Assembly (NCBI GenBank): GCA_002083985.1
Contig: MTER01000089.1
Coordinates: forward strand, 1-10,341
DNA: 10,341 nt
Direction: 5' to 3'
Origin: Candidatus Altarchaeales archaeon A3
GTDB taxonomy: Archaea > Altiarchaeota > Altiarchaeia > Altiarchaeales > Altiarchaeaceae
Shown: positions 1 to 5,469 of the stretch, piece by piece
How the letters are laid out: each line of letters starts with the position of its first letter
Position numbering within the stretch: the first letter of the stretch is position 1
Position numbers and translations under genes: made by a program
The notes under the pieces: model-generated
The model's input: only the letters and a program-made list of their open reading frames with translations
Databases searched by the model: none
What the model was told of the DNA's origin: nothing

Positions 1-2
1 CG

Positions 3-119
3 AATATTTTTAGAAATAAAATTAATGGTCTTGATGATAAAGTTATGGAAATATCATGTGGGTTGTGGAATTATCATTTATTAAGTTCTTACCTATCTTT
101 GAAAGTTATGAGTTTTTGA
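3..119 (+). CDS. 3' end of an unidentified open frame, possibly a transposase tail
   Basis: An open frame enters from the left edge and runs 38 codons to a TGA at 117-119. Its sequence (with GLDDKVMEISCGLWNYHLL in the middle) reads like protein: a basic patch RNK, an acidic turn and an aromatic segment WNYH, a composition often seen near the C-terminus of DDE transposases. I do not recognise a specific family. The only context support is an end motif at 272-293 that matches the terminal repeats of two MITE-like elements in this window, about 150 bases after the stop, which is where the right end of an insertion sequence would lie. An open frame of this length can also occur by chance, and the other two forward frames close nearby, so the call is tentative. 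Confidence 0.3.
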   Translation, partial: NIFRNKINGLDDKVMEISCGLWNYHLLSSYLSLKVMSF

Positions 120-362
120 CCCTGAAAACTGTAAAATTTTGGTGGCAAGAAAAAAACAAATTTAAAGGTGTTTTTAGACATTTTTTAAATATCTTTCAAA
201 CTCAGGTCTTAATCTCTTAATATAAATTAGTAAATTAGAATAAATAAAAAACTGACGATTTATGAGTTTAAGTTATTTCGCAACAGGTCTATTCTGTTCA
301 GGAAAGAAAACCAGAGGGGTTTGATAGAATTGGAAATACGATTGTTGTTAAAACATAAAAAA
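120..362. other. Non-coding AT-rich stretch upstream of the surface-protein gene
   Basis: No credible gene is seen on either strand. The stretch is very AT-rich and contains a weak inverted repeat (AGTTTT at 111-116 with AAAACT at 125-130) and the element-end motif at 272-293. Positions 312-318 read GAGGGGT, a Shine-Dalgarno-like run, but it lies 2 bases before a TTG at 321 and about 44 bases before the ATG at 363, so it fits neither start well. The promoter of the downstream gene probably lies here but I cannot place it. Confidence 0.6.
272..293 (-). repeat. Solo terminal-repeat motif matching the MITE ends
   Basis: Positions 273-293 match the reverse complement of the left end of the 6347-6542 element at 20 of 21 positions; the core is TTATTTCGCAACA followed by GTCTATT. 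No convincing partner copy in the opposite orientation is seen in 1-272. It is therefore either the right end of a larger element that begins left of the window or a solo remnant. It lies about 70 bases upstream of the ATG of the surface-protein gene, so it could have affected that promoter. Confidence 0.7.
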
Positions 363-1961
363 ATGAAAAACACAAATAAAATTTTAAACGAATTTGCCGT
401 AATGGCGTGTATAATGCTCCTTCTCAGCGGAGCAGTTGCAGCAGCAGGACAACAACAGCAAACAGCGACAACAGGAACAAATGATGAAACAACTAGCCCA
501 ACATCATTGATAGTGGACTATAATATGACCCATGTGGATAAGAAACTAAAACCGGGAGACTTGGGAACCATAACGATAGTTTTGAAAAATACGGGCGACC
601 TGTATGCAAAGGAAGTCGAAGCGTCTCTTCCAAGCACCGGAAATATTCATGCCGGCAGTTACCAGGAACTTGGAACAATCAATCATGATCAGACAACAAT
701 AATTACAACAACAATCAGGATAGAAAAGAATGCATACATCGGCACACACATACTCTCGCTGCGTTTGAAATATAAGATGTACTATTATGCCAACAATGAT
801 TTAGAATCAAGAACAGAAGAGACAAACTGGGAAATACCAATACAAGTATATGGTGATGTAAACTTTGCTGTGCAGAACATAAGTGATGATATTGTAGCAG
901 GCAGAACACAGGAATATGCAATGACATTGAAAAATTCAGGTGAAAGCAGTGTTAATGATGTATCTGCAACTCTCATCTCCCGGAATGAGGACATCATTGT
1001 AATTGAAAATAATTTTGATGCAGGCTCAGTGAAAGCAGATGAAGCAAAAACACTGGAATTTAAGATATACGTCGGCGATAAACTGCCCGGCGGGACATAT
1101 CCTGCTGTTGTTAAACTCTCCTTTGATGACGGAACAGGGACGCGATATGAGGAAATAGATACAGGGATTGTAGTTGCATCCGGTTCAAGAAAACCGCAAA
1201 TTGCGATAAGCGATATGAGTATTACGCCAGAGAAAATAGAGCCGGGGAATGAAGTCAATATCAAAATAACTATAAAAAATGTAGGTGATTCTAATGCACA
1301 AAGAATTGATCTAAAATTAGATCCTTCACAATTACCATTCACATCATCCGGTTCTGGAACTTCAACTTATGTTGATGAATTAAATAATAGTAAAGTATAT
1401 GCACATGAATTTACATTAATATCTGATAAAACAGCGGAAGTTAAGTCGTATTCAGTTCCGCTAACAGTTACATACTCAAATGATAAGGGAATTGAACAAA
1501 CTCCGTTTAAAGATGTTGTGGGAGTTACATTAAAAGGTAAAGCTCAACTGAATATCGCAAATATAAAAGTAGAGCAATTGAGCTCAAACAGTAAAAATTC
1601 AAAAACACTTCAAATCAGGGTAGAAAATACCGGAACAGGGGATGCAGAGGCAGTGCGGGTACTTGTAGAATCGCCGGCATTTGGTAAAAAAGAAGCACCT
1701 CTCGGAAAGATAGGTGTGGATGAAGATACCACTGCAATTTTTGATGTTAATTTCAAGGAAGTTAATGGTAGCGGTGATGGGAAGGCCAGCGGCTTCATAA
1801 CAGTTAAATACGAAGATGATTTCGGAAAATCGAATATCACGGATAATTTTGAATTCATGGTATCTTCAAGTGGTGATGGCGGGTCTCCTGTACTTATTAT
1901 TCTGGCGATTATTATCATAGCCGCAGCTGTTGCTGTTTACAGGAAATATTTAAAGAATTAA
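363..1961 (+). CDS. Secreted, C-terminally anchored surface protein with four beta-sandwich repeats (COG1361-like)
   Basis: The product is 532 residues from the ATG at 363. I chose this start because a typical signal peptide follows at once: basic MKNTNK, then a hydrophobic core ending near AVAAAG at about residue 29. In-frame TTG codons at 321 and 330 could extend it but would put 11-14 charged residues before the signal. The mature part has four repeats of about 115 residues, each carrying a K/E-N-x-G turn (KNTG near 75, KNSG near 190, KNVG near 305, ENTG near 421) after a PGD/AG/PGN segment. This is the CARDB/NEW3-type beta-sandwich pattern of archaeal COG1361 proteins. A hydrophobic helix at about 509-526 followed by RKYLKN anchors the C-terminus, leaving the repeats outside the cell. 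COG1361 genes often neighbour MacB-like ABC genes, as here, so it probably serves as the extracellular partner of that transporter. The substrate is unknown. A Q/T/N-rich linker follows the signal peptide. Confidence 0.85.
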   Translation: MKNTNKILNEFAVMACIMLLLSGAVAAAGQQQQTATTGTNDETTSPTSLIVDYNMTHVDKKLKPGDLGTITIVLKNTGDLYAKEVEASLPSTGNIHAGSYQELGTINHDQTTIITTTIRIEKNAYIGTHILSLRLKYKMYYYANNDLESRTEETNWEIPIQVYGDVNFAVQNISDDIVAGRTQEYAMTLKNSGESSVNDVSATLISRNEDIIVIENNFDAGSVKADEAKTLEFKIYVGDKLPGGTYPAVVKLSFDDGTGTRYEEIDTGIVVASGSRKPQIAISDMSITPEKIEPGNEVNIKITIKNVGDSNAQRIDLKLDPSQLPFTSSGSGTSTYVDELNNSKVYAHEFTLISDKTAEVKSYSVPLTVTYSNDKGIEQTPFKDVVGVTLKGKAQLNIANIKVEQLSSNSKNSKTLQIRVENTGTGDAEAVRVLVESPAFGKKEAPLGKIGVDEDTTAIFDVNFKEVNGSGDGKASGFITVKYEDDFGKSNITDNFEFMVSSSGDGGSPVLIILAIIIIAAAVAVYRKYLKN

Positions 1962-1989
1962 TTCGCTCTATGGGAGTAAGAATATATGC

Positions 1990-2023
1990 TAAAATGTCTG
2001 CAATATTAAAAACCAAATTATGA
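1990..2023 (+). pseudogene. Vestigial duplicate of the start of the ABC ATPase gene
   Basis: Positions 1990-2013 match 2916-2939, the start region of the downstream ABC ATPase gene, at 22 of 24 bases. Translated from the ATG at 1994 the copy reads MSAILKTKL and then stops (TGA at 2021-2023), whereas the intact gene reads MSAILKTENLK. The match fades after about 25 bases, with weak similarity for another 15. The copy lies 32 bases after the stop of the surface-protein gene, where an operon-linked ATPase gene would be expected to start. I infer it is a scar of an insertion that displaced the ATPase gene, or of a local duplication. Short matches in AT-rich DNA can arise by chance, but agreement in both DNA and reading frame makes that less likely. 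Confidence 0.6.
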
Positions 2024-2076
2024 AAAATAAGGGAAAGAATAAGGAAGAGGATGTTTGAGTGGAAAAAGTGAATAAT

Positions 2077-2107
2077 TTAAAAAAGGCGAAATTCCGACCT
2101 TTTTTAA
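2077..2107. other. Perfect 10-bp stem-loop upstream of the lipoprotein gene
   Basis: TTAAAAAAGG at 2077-2086 pairs perfectly with CCTTTTTTAA at 2098-2107 around an 11-base loop. The 3' arm is a T-run, so on the plus strand it resembles a terminator hairpin for the preceding gene; archaea mostly terminate at T-runs without needing the stem. The AT-rich tail 2102-2111 is also centred near 30 bases before the ATG at 2138, where a TATA box for the lipoprotein gene could lie. Which role applies, if either, is not settled by the sequence. Confidence 0.55.
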
Positions 2108-2137
2108 TTTGAAAATTTGATATTCGATAACGATAAA

Positions 2138-2734
2138 ATGGATAAAAAAATTTTAGTCTGGATTGGAATCCTAGGAATAACGTATGTTGTATTGATAAGT
2201 GGGTGTTTAAAAGACAACTCACAAACGTCTGAAACTTTAATTCAAGAAACTGTTAAAGATGAACAAACCGATGAAGGGGTTGGCTCATTGCAAAAAGAAG
2301 AAGATTCTGAAATTAAAGAAGAAACTTCATACCCAGTTGCTGGGGAGATACCAGGACAGCTCCCACAAGGTGGTCAAGAGTCAGGACAGCCCCCGCAGGA
2401 GGTAATCGATGCATGTAGTGGAAAAATTGAGGGCGATGGTTGTGAGTTTGCTTTTCTCCAAGGCAAGGGAAATGGAACTTGTCGAACAGTTAATAATCAA
2501 TTAGTTTGTGTGCCTGAAAGCGGTCCGCCTCCCAACCAATGGCCGCAAGGTGGTCAAGGGCCCGGAGGACAGCCCCCGCAGGAGGTAATCGATGCATGTA
2601 GTGGAAAAATTGAGGGTGATGATTGTGAGTTTACTTTTCCTCAAGGCAAGGAAAATGGAACTTGTCGAACAGTTAATAATCAATTAGCTTGTGTGCCGGC
2701 AGGCGGTCCGCATCCCAACCGGGAGATAGAATAA
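2138..2734 (+). CDS. Putative lipoprotein with two tandem four-cysteine modules
   Basis: The product is 198 residues from the ATG at 2138. An in-frame TTG at 2117 would add seven polar residues before the signal and is less likely. The N-terminus MDKKILVWIG, a hydrophobic core and a lipobox LISGC (cysteine at about residue 23) indicate a lipid-anchored protein outside the membrane. An acidic, glutamine-rich linker (about 24-80) is followed by two nearly identical modules beginning QPPQEVIDACSGK, about 61 residues apart. Each has four cysteines in the pattern C-x(8)-C, then GNGTC/ENGTC, then L-x-C-VP. I know this as a small cysteine-rich unit (ACxGKxxGDxCxF...GxC...LxC) seen in many bacterial and some archaeal secreted proteins, with no function I can name. 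The modules probably form disulphides. Module, linker and PQGGQ segments were copied together. The gene lies between a surface protein and the ABC genes, probably as a later insertion. Confidence 0.75.
   Translation: MDKKILVWIGILGITYVVLISGCLKDNSQTSETLIQETVKDEQTDEGVGSLQKEEDSEIKEETSYPVAGEIPGQLPQGGQESGQPPQEVIDACSGKIEGDGCEFAFLQGKGNGTCRTVNNQLVCVPESGPPPNQWPQGGQGPGGQPPQEVIDACSGKIEGDDCEFTFPQGKENGTCRTVNNQLACVPAGGPHPNREIE
2384..2720 (+). repeat. Tandem duplication inside the lipoprotein gene
   Basis: Bases 2384-2537 and 2567-2720 are near-identical, at an offset of 183 bases (61 codons). They differ at only a scatter of positions, several of which change the residue (for example GDG/GDD and EFAF/EFTF). 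Similarity continues upstream (CAAGGTGGTCAAG at 2366 and 2546) with a 3-base length difference. The high DNA identity points to a recent duplication or ongoing gene conversion, and copy number could vary between strains. Confidence 0.9.
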
Positions 2735-2786
2735 TAATATCTGATATATTAATAAAAAATAATATCATGAATGAGAAAAAATGTCG

Positions 2787-2912
2787 GAACTCTGCGAATT
2801 TGCTTCGCAAACCCTTCCTAACGGGTCACTAACAAACAGATATGCGATTCCGCTGCCGCTCCATCCAAATTTGTCTTAACGGACAAACTTCGCATATCCG
2901 CCATTAGTTAAA
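2787..2912. other. Hairpin-rich intergenic element between the lipoprotein and ABC genes
   Basis: This spacer is less AT-rich than its surroundings and folds on paper into nested stems. TGCGAA 2793-2798 pairs with TTCGCA 2804-2809. GATATGCGA 2839-2847 pairs with TCGCATATC 2890-2898, extended by ACTAA 2828-2832 with TTAGT 2904-2908. An inner hairpin TTTGTC 2870-2875 pairs with GACAAA 2882-2887. No open frame of note runs through it. It could be a dispersed extragenic repeat, a structured leader of the ABC operon, or part of the DNA that arrived with the lipoprotein gene. I do not recognise it as a known riboswitch or RNA class. Confidence 0.5.
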
Positions 2913-2919
2913 AATTAAA

Positions 2920-3612
2920 ATGTCTGCAATACTGAAAACAGAAAATTTGAAGAAAGATTTCCTCATGGGTAAAATAAAGGTTCCCGCATTAAGAGGGGTA
3001 AATATTGAGATAGAACAGGGAAGTTTCACAGCAGTCATGGGTGCTTCAGGATCAGGAAAAACCACACTTCTTAATATGGTTGGACTTCTTGATGCGCCAA
3101 GTTCCGGGAAAGTTTATGTTGACGGCATAGATACCAGTGACCTGAGCGGGACACAGATGGCAAAGATGCGGCTTGAAAAATTAGGGTTTATATTTCAATT
3201 TTTCAATTTATTTCTTGAATTAACAGCCCTTGAAAATGTTATGGTTCCGTTGATGCTTGCAGGAAGAGGTGATGCAGAGAAAAGAGCGAAGGAACTTCTT
3301 GAACTTGTTGGATTGGGGGATCGTTTGGATCATAAGCCGTCTGAATTATCTGGGGGACAGCAGCAAAGAGTAACAATCGCTCGCGCCCTTGTCAATGAAC
3401 CCGTACTTTTGCTTGCCGATGAGCCCACCGCTAATCTGGACAGCAAAACGGCAGTTGAAGTTGTGGGATTATTCAGAAAGTTAAATAAGGAGACGGGGGT
3501 AACAGTATTTATGGTTACGCATGAAGAAGAACTCGGGAGAATGGCAGATAGAATAATCTGGCTTAGGGATGGTTTGATTAAAAATATTGGAAATATTGAT
3601 AAAATTAATTAA
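2920..3612 (+). CDS. ABC transporter ATPase, LolD/MacB class
   Basis: This is a 230-residue cytoplasmic ATPase of the usual length for the LolD/MacB/FtsE group, which drives permeases that move or pull substrates at the outer face of the membrane. All motifs are present: Walker A GASGSGKT at 41-48, Q-loop glutamine at 93 in FIFQFFNLF, signature LSGGQ at 143-147, Walker B LLLADE at 163-168, D-loop NLD at 172-174 and switch histidine at 201 in VTHE. The start ATG at 2920 gives MSAILKTENLKKDF, the normal first strand of the family. No clear Shine-Dalgarno site precedes it. The stop is 4 bases before the permease ATG, so the two are surely co-transcribed. Upstream lies a hairpin-rich spacer rather than the surface-protein gene, and a decayed copy of this gene's first codons lies at 1990-2023. 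Confidence 0.95.
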   Translation: MSAILKTENLKKDFLMGKIKVPALRGVNIEIEQGSFTAVMGASGSGKTTLLNMVGLLDAPSSGKVYVDGIDTSDLSGTQMAKMRLEKLGFIFQFFNLFLELTALENVMVPLMLAGRGDAEKRAKELLELVGLGDRLDHKPSELSGGQQQRVTIARALVNEPVLLLADEPTANLDSKTAVEVVGLFRKLNKETGVTVFMVTHEEELGRMADRIIWLRDGLIKNIGNIDKIN

Positions 3613-3616
3613 AACA

Positions 3617-4816
3617 ATGAAAAAACAAAACGCGGTATTATTTTTAGCGTTAAAGGACACATTCAAAGACAAGGGGATGTTTCTGTTGGTAGTTGGAATT
3701 TTAGCATTGAGTTATGTCAACATTATTTTCTTTTCAGGATTTATCGCGGGAATGACAAACACAGTTCAGGACCAGATAATAGGTGTTATGTCCGCACATA
3801 TCCTGATTATACCAAAAGAAAATCATGAGTACGTTGAGCATGTTTCAAGCATACAGAAAAAGATTGAAGTAATCCCCGGGGTTGTTGCATCCGCACCACA
3901 CAATGAGATGGGTGGGACTATAAAGTATAAATCAAAAAGCATACGGGTTGGCCTGACTGGAGTGACGCCCTCCTTGGAGAAGAGAGTTACAGAGATCCCA
4001 TATAAAGTTGTGGAAGGTGAATTTTTAAGTGATTCGGATACAGGTGAGGTGTGTATTGGGATTAACCTGCTCTCTGACGAGTCTGGCGGTGATACAGAGC
4101 GTTCAAGGGGGGAGTTAGGAAATATAGGGGTGGGCGACAGAGTGACAATCACACACAGTAATGGTGTTGTTAAGGATTATAGGGTTAAATGTATATTGGA
4201 TGCAGGTTTTGATGTTGTTGATGGCGGTGTGTATTTAACAACAAAAGAGGTTGAAGAAGTATATGGGATTGAAGATAAGGCCTCACAAATTTTAATTAAA
4301 ATTGCCGATAAGAACGCAGTAGAAGAATATAAACTTAAGGTAATGCAGGAAAATGTTGGAGGAGATGTTAAAACATGGAAGGATTTCGTGGGGTTTGTTG
4401 AACAGATGGTTCAGACATTGGACAGTACAAGGATAATAATGAGTATCGTAGGGATATTAACTGCAGTCATGACAATAGGGATTATAATTTATATTAATAC
4501 TCAAAACAAAAAGCGGCAGATAGGAATACTTAAAGCAATCGGGGCAACAGATAACACGGTTTTGAAGATTTTTTTGCTGGAATCTGTTCTTTTTGGTTTA
4601 GTTGGTGTAATTATAGGAGTTATTGCCGGGCAAGCAGTAACATACTACTTCAACCAAAATCCCGTAAGTATGCCCATGGGAGAGCTTAAACTTGTCCTGG
4701 AACCTGCCACTATGATTATTTCGGCAGTGGTGCTTTTGATGGGAGTAATCGCGGGAGGAATGTATCCCTCATGGAGGGCAGCAAAAATAGATATAGTGAA
4801 GGCGGTGTGGGGGTGA
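3617..4816 (+). CDS. ABC transporter permease, FtsX/MacB (LolC/E) type
   Basis: The product is 399 residues from the ATG at 3617, 4 bases after the ATPase stop. An in-frame TTG at 3587 lies inside the ATPase gene and is rejected. The layout is that of the MacB/LolCDE (type VII) group: a first membrane helix at about 20-43, a large extracytoplasmic MacB_PCD-like region at about 45-270, then three helices at about 271-294, 317-342 and 363-383 (FtsX domain). The C-terminus GGMYPSWRAAKIDIVKAVWG is the usual family ending (PxxRAAxxDxxxA). The sequence KKRQIGILKAIGAT at about 298-311 is the usual coupling segment after the second helix. A hydrophilic stretch SDESGGDTERSRGELGN at about 153-169 looks like a loop insertion in the periplasm-like domain. 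Such proteins use ATP to move their external domain rather than open a channel. The substrate is unknown; a lipoprotein or lipid is the family precedent. Confidence 0.93.
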   Translation: MKKQNAVLFLALKDTFKDKGMFLLVVGILALSYVNIIFFSGFIAGMTNTVQDQIIGVMSAHILIIPKENHEYVEHVSSIQKKIEVIPGVVASAPHNEMGGTIKYKSKSIRVGLTGVTPSLEKRVTEIPYKVVEGEFLSDSDTGEVCIGINLLSDESGGDTERSRGELGNIGVGDRVTITHSNGVVKDYRVKCILDAGFDVVDGGVYLTTKEVEEVYGIEDKASQILIKIADKNAVEEYKLKVMQENVGGDVKTWKDFVGFVEQMVQTLDSTRIIMSIVGILTAVMTIGIIIYINTQNKKRQIGILKAIGATDNTVLKIFLLESVLFGLVGVIIGVIAGQAVTYYFNQNPVSMPMGELKLVLEPATMIISAVVLLMGVIAGGMYPSWRAAKIDIVKAVWG

Positions 4817-5014
4817 TTTTAGAGAATAAATTAAAAGTATGAAGTGTTATAAACGGTATAAAAAGTATATACAAAAAATTGATGAATACTCACGAAGTAC
4901 GAAATGTATTTGATAAGACAAAAATTTAACTATCTAAATAAATACTAAAAAAATAAAAAGGAAAATGAATGGAAAAACAAGTAAAACAGGATTTAGATTT
5001 TCTGGATTAAAAAA

Positions 5015-5104
5015 TATAATAGACATGTTGCAAAATAACTTTTTCACCTTTAAAATTTTTAATTTGCACCTTTAAAATTTTTAATTTGCAACAACTCTAA
5101 TATT
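5015..5104. mobile_element. MITE-like element 1 with 23-bp imperfect terminal inverted repeats
   Basis: The left end (5015-5037, containing TAATAGACATGTTGCAAAATA) and the right end (5082-5104, containing GCAACAACTCTAATA) are inverted repeats matching at 18 of 23 positions. The same left core and right core occur in the element at 6347-6542. Only about 45 bases lie inside, made almost entirely of a perfect 22-base tandem repeat. It encodes nothing and would need a transposase in trans. Exact boundaries and target duplication cannot be set in this AT-rich context. Confidence 0.7.
5045..5088 (+). repeat. Perfect 22-bp tandem repeat, two copies
   Basis: The unit starting CACCTTTAAAATTTTTAATT occupies 5045-5066 and 5067-5088 with no mismatch. 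It fills the interior of the small element at 5015-5104, and the end of the second copy (AATTTGCA) merges into the right terminal repeat. It probably arose by slippage. Confidence 0.95.
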
Positions 5105-5113
5105 CAATTTTAC

Positions 5114-5160
5114 TGAAAACTATGAGTTTTCAATCTTTAAAAATCTTTTGGATTTTTAAA
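5114..5160. repeat. Two adjacent perfect stem-loops
   Basis: TGAAAAC 5114-5120 pairs with GTTTTCA 5126-5132 across a 5-base loop. TTTAAAAATC 5136-5145 pairs with GATTTTTAAA 5151-5160 across TTTTG. They lie just right of the MITE-like element and read the same on either strand. They may be remnants of further small elements. No function is evident. Confidence 0.65.
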
Positions 5161-5199
5161 TGAGATTTCTTTTAAGCATTTTCAAATAAGAAAATTTTA

Positions 5200-5224
5200 A
5201 AATATCCGAGCATCAGCGAGGTGA
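5200..5224 (+). repeat. Short repeat, copy 1
   Basis: AAATATCCGAGCATCAGCGAGGTGA is the most divergent of three copies of a motif whose clearest copy contains CCGAGCGAAGCGAGGTGA. The GC-containing core stands out sharply from the AT-rich surroundings. It runs directly into the 13-bp palindrome at 5223-5251. Confidence 0.6.
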
Positions 5225-5251
5225 TTTAAAAATTTCAGAAATTTTTAAATC
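5223..5251. repeat. 13-bp perfect palindrome with 3-base loop
   Basis: GATTTAAAAATTT at 5223-5235 pairs with AAATTTTTAAATC at 5239-5251 around CAG. It lies exactly between copies 1 and 2 of the short GC-containing repeat, so copy 1, palindrome and copy 2 form one compact unit of about 70 bases. It could fold as RNA or extrude as DNA. Confidence 0.85.
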
Positions 5252-5270
5252 TCCGAACGAAGTGAGGTGA
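5247..5270 (+). repeat. Short repeat, copy 2
   Basis: AAATCTCCGAACGAAGTGAGGTGA differs from copy 3 (6403-6426) at only two bases. The central GAAG lies between short GC arms that can form a small GCGAAGC-type hairpin in the best copy. It lies about 47 bases from copy 1. Confidence 0.8.
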
Positions 5271-5469
5271 GATTTTTAAAAGATATCCTGTAAATTAATT
5301 AATCTAATTTAAAGAGATGAGCAACTACTTTTATTTTTCGCCCGCATTTTTATTTTTAAGAAAAAGGCGGAATGCAGTAATAAATTTTACCGTAAACATT
5401 TGTCCTTTCTTTTCTCACAATTCCGAAAATTCCGAATGCTTCCTTTACTTTTCTGTGAATTTTCATATT

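Larger units (their letters stand above)
4817..5469. other. Long AT-rich intergenic region with repeats and no confident gene
   Basis: About 650 bases separate the permease gene from the PheT fragment that ends at 5470 on the minus strand. I find no protein-like frame. A plus-strand frame starting near 5317 is antisense to the PheT fragment and has no recognisable features. A 13-codon frame MEKQVKQDLDFLD at 4969-5010 follows an AAAAAGG run and looks faintly protein-like, but is too short to call. On the minus strand the PheT frame continues beyond its stop with 34-40 codons (MKIHRKVKEAFG...) that do not resemble PheT. The region holds the MITE-like element at 5015-5104, several palindromes and two copies of a short GC-containing repeat. 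Confidence 0.65.

Noticed and set aside
785..1342. Minus-strand open frame of 185 codons
   Set aside because: It lies entirely inside the surface-protein gene, which has a signal peptide, periodic repeats and a membrane anchor; the antisense frame shows no domain.
2793..2912. CRISPR-like or tRNA-like element in the structured spacer
   Set aside because: There are no regularly spaced direct repeats, no cloverleaf with TTC-loop consensus and no cas genes. The inverted repeats fit neither class.
4969..5010. Thirteen-codon frame MEKQVKQDLDFLD after an AAAAAGG run
   Set aside because: It is too short to support as a gene; it could be a stub of a lost gene, but nothing else confirms this.
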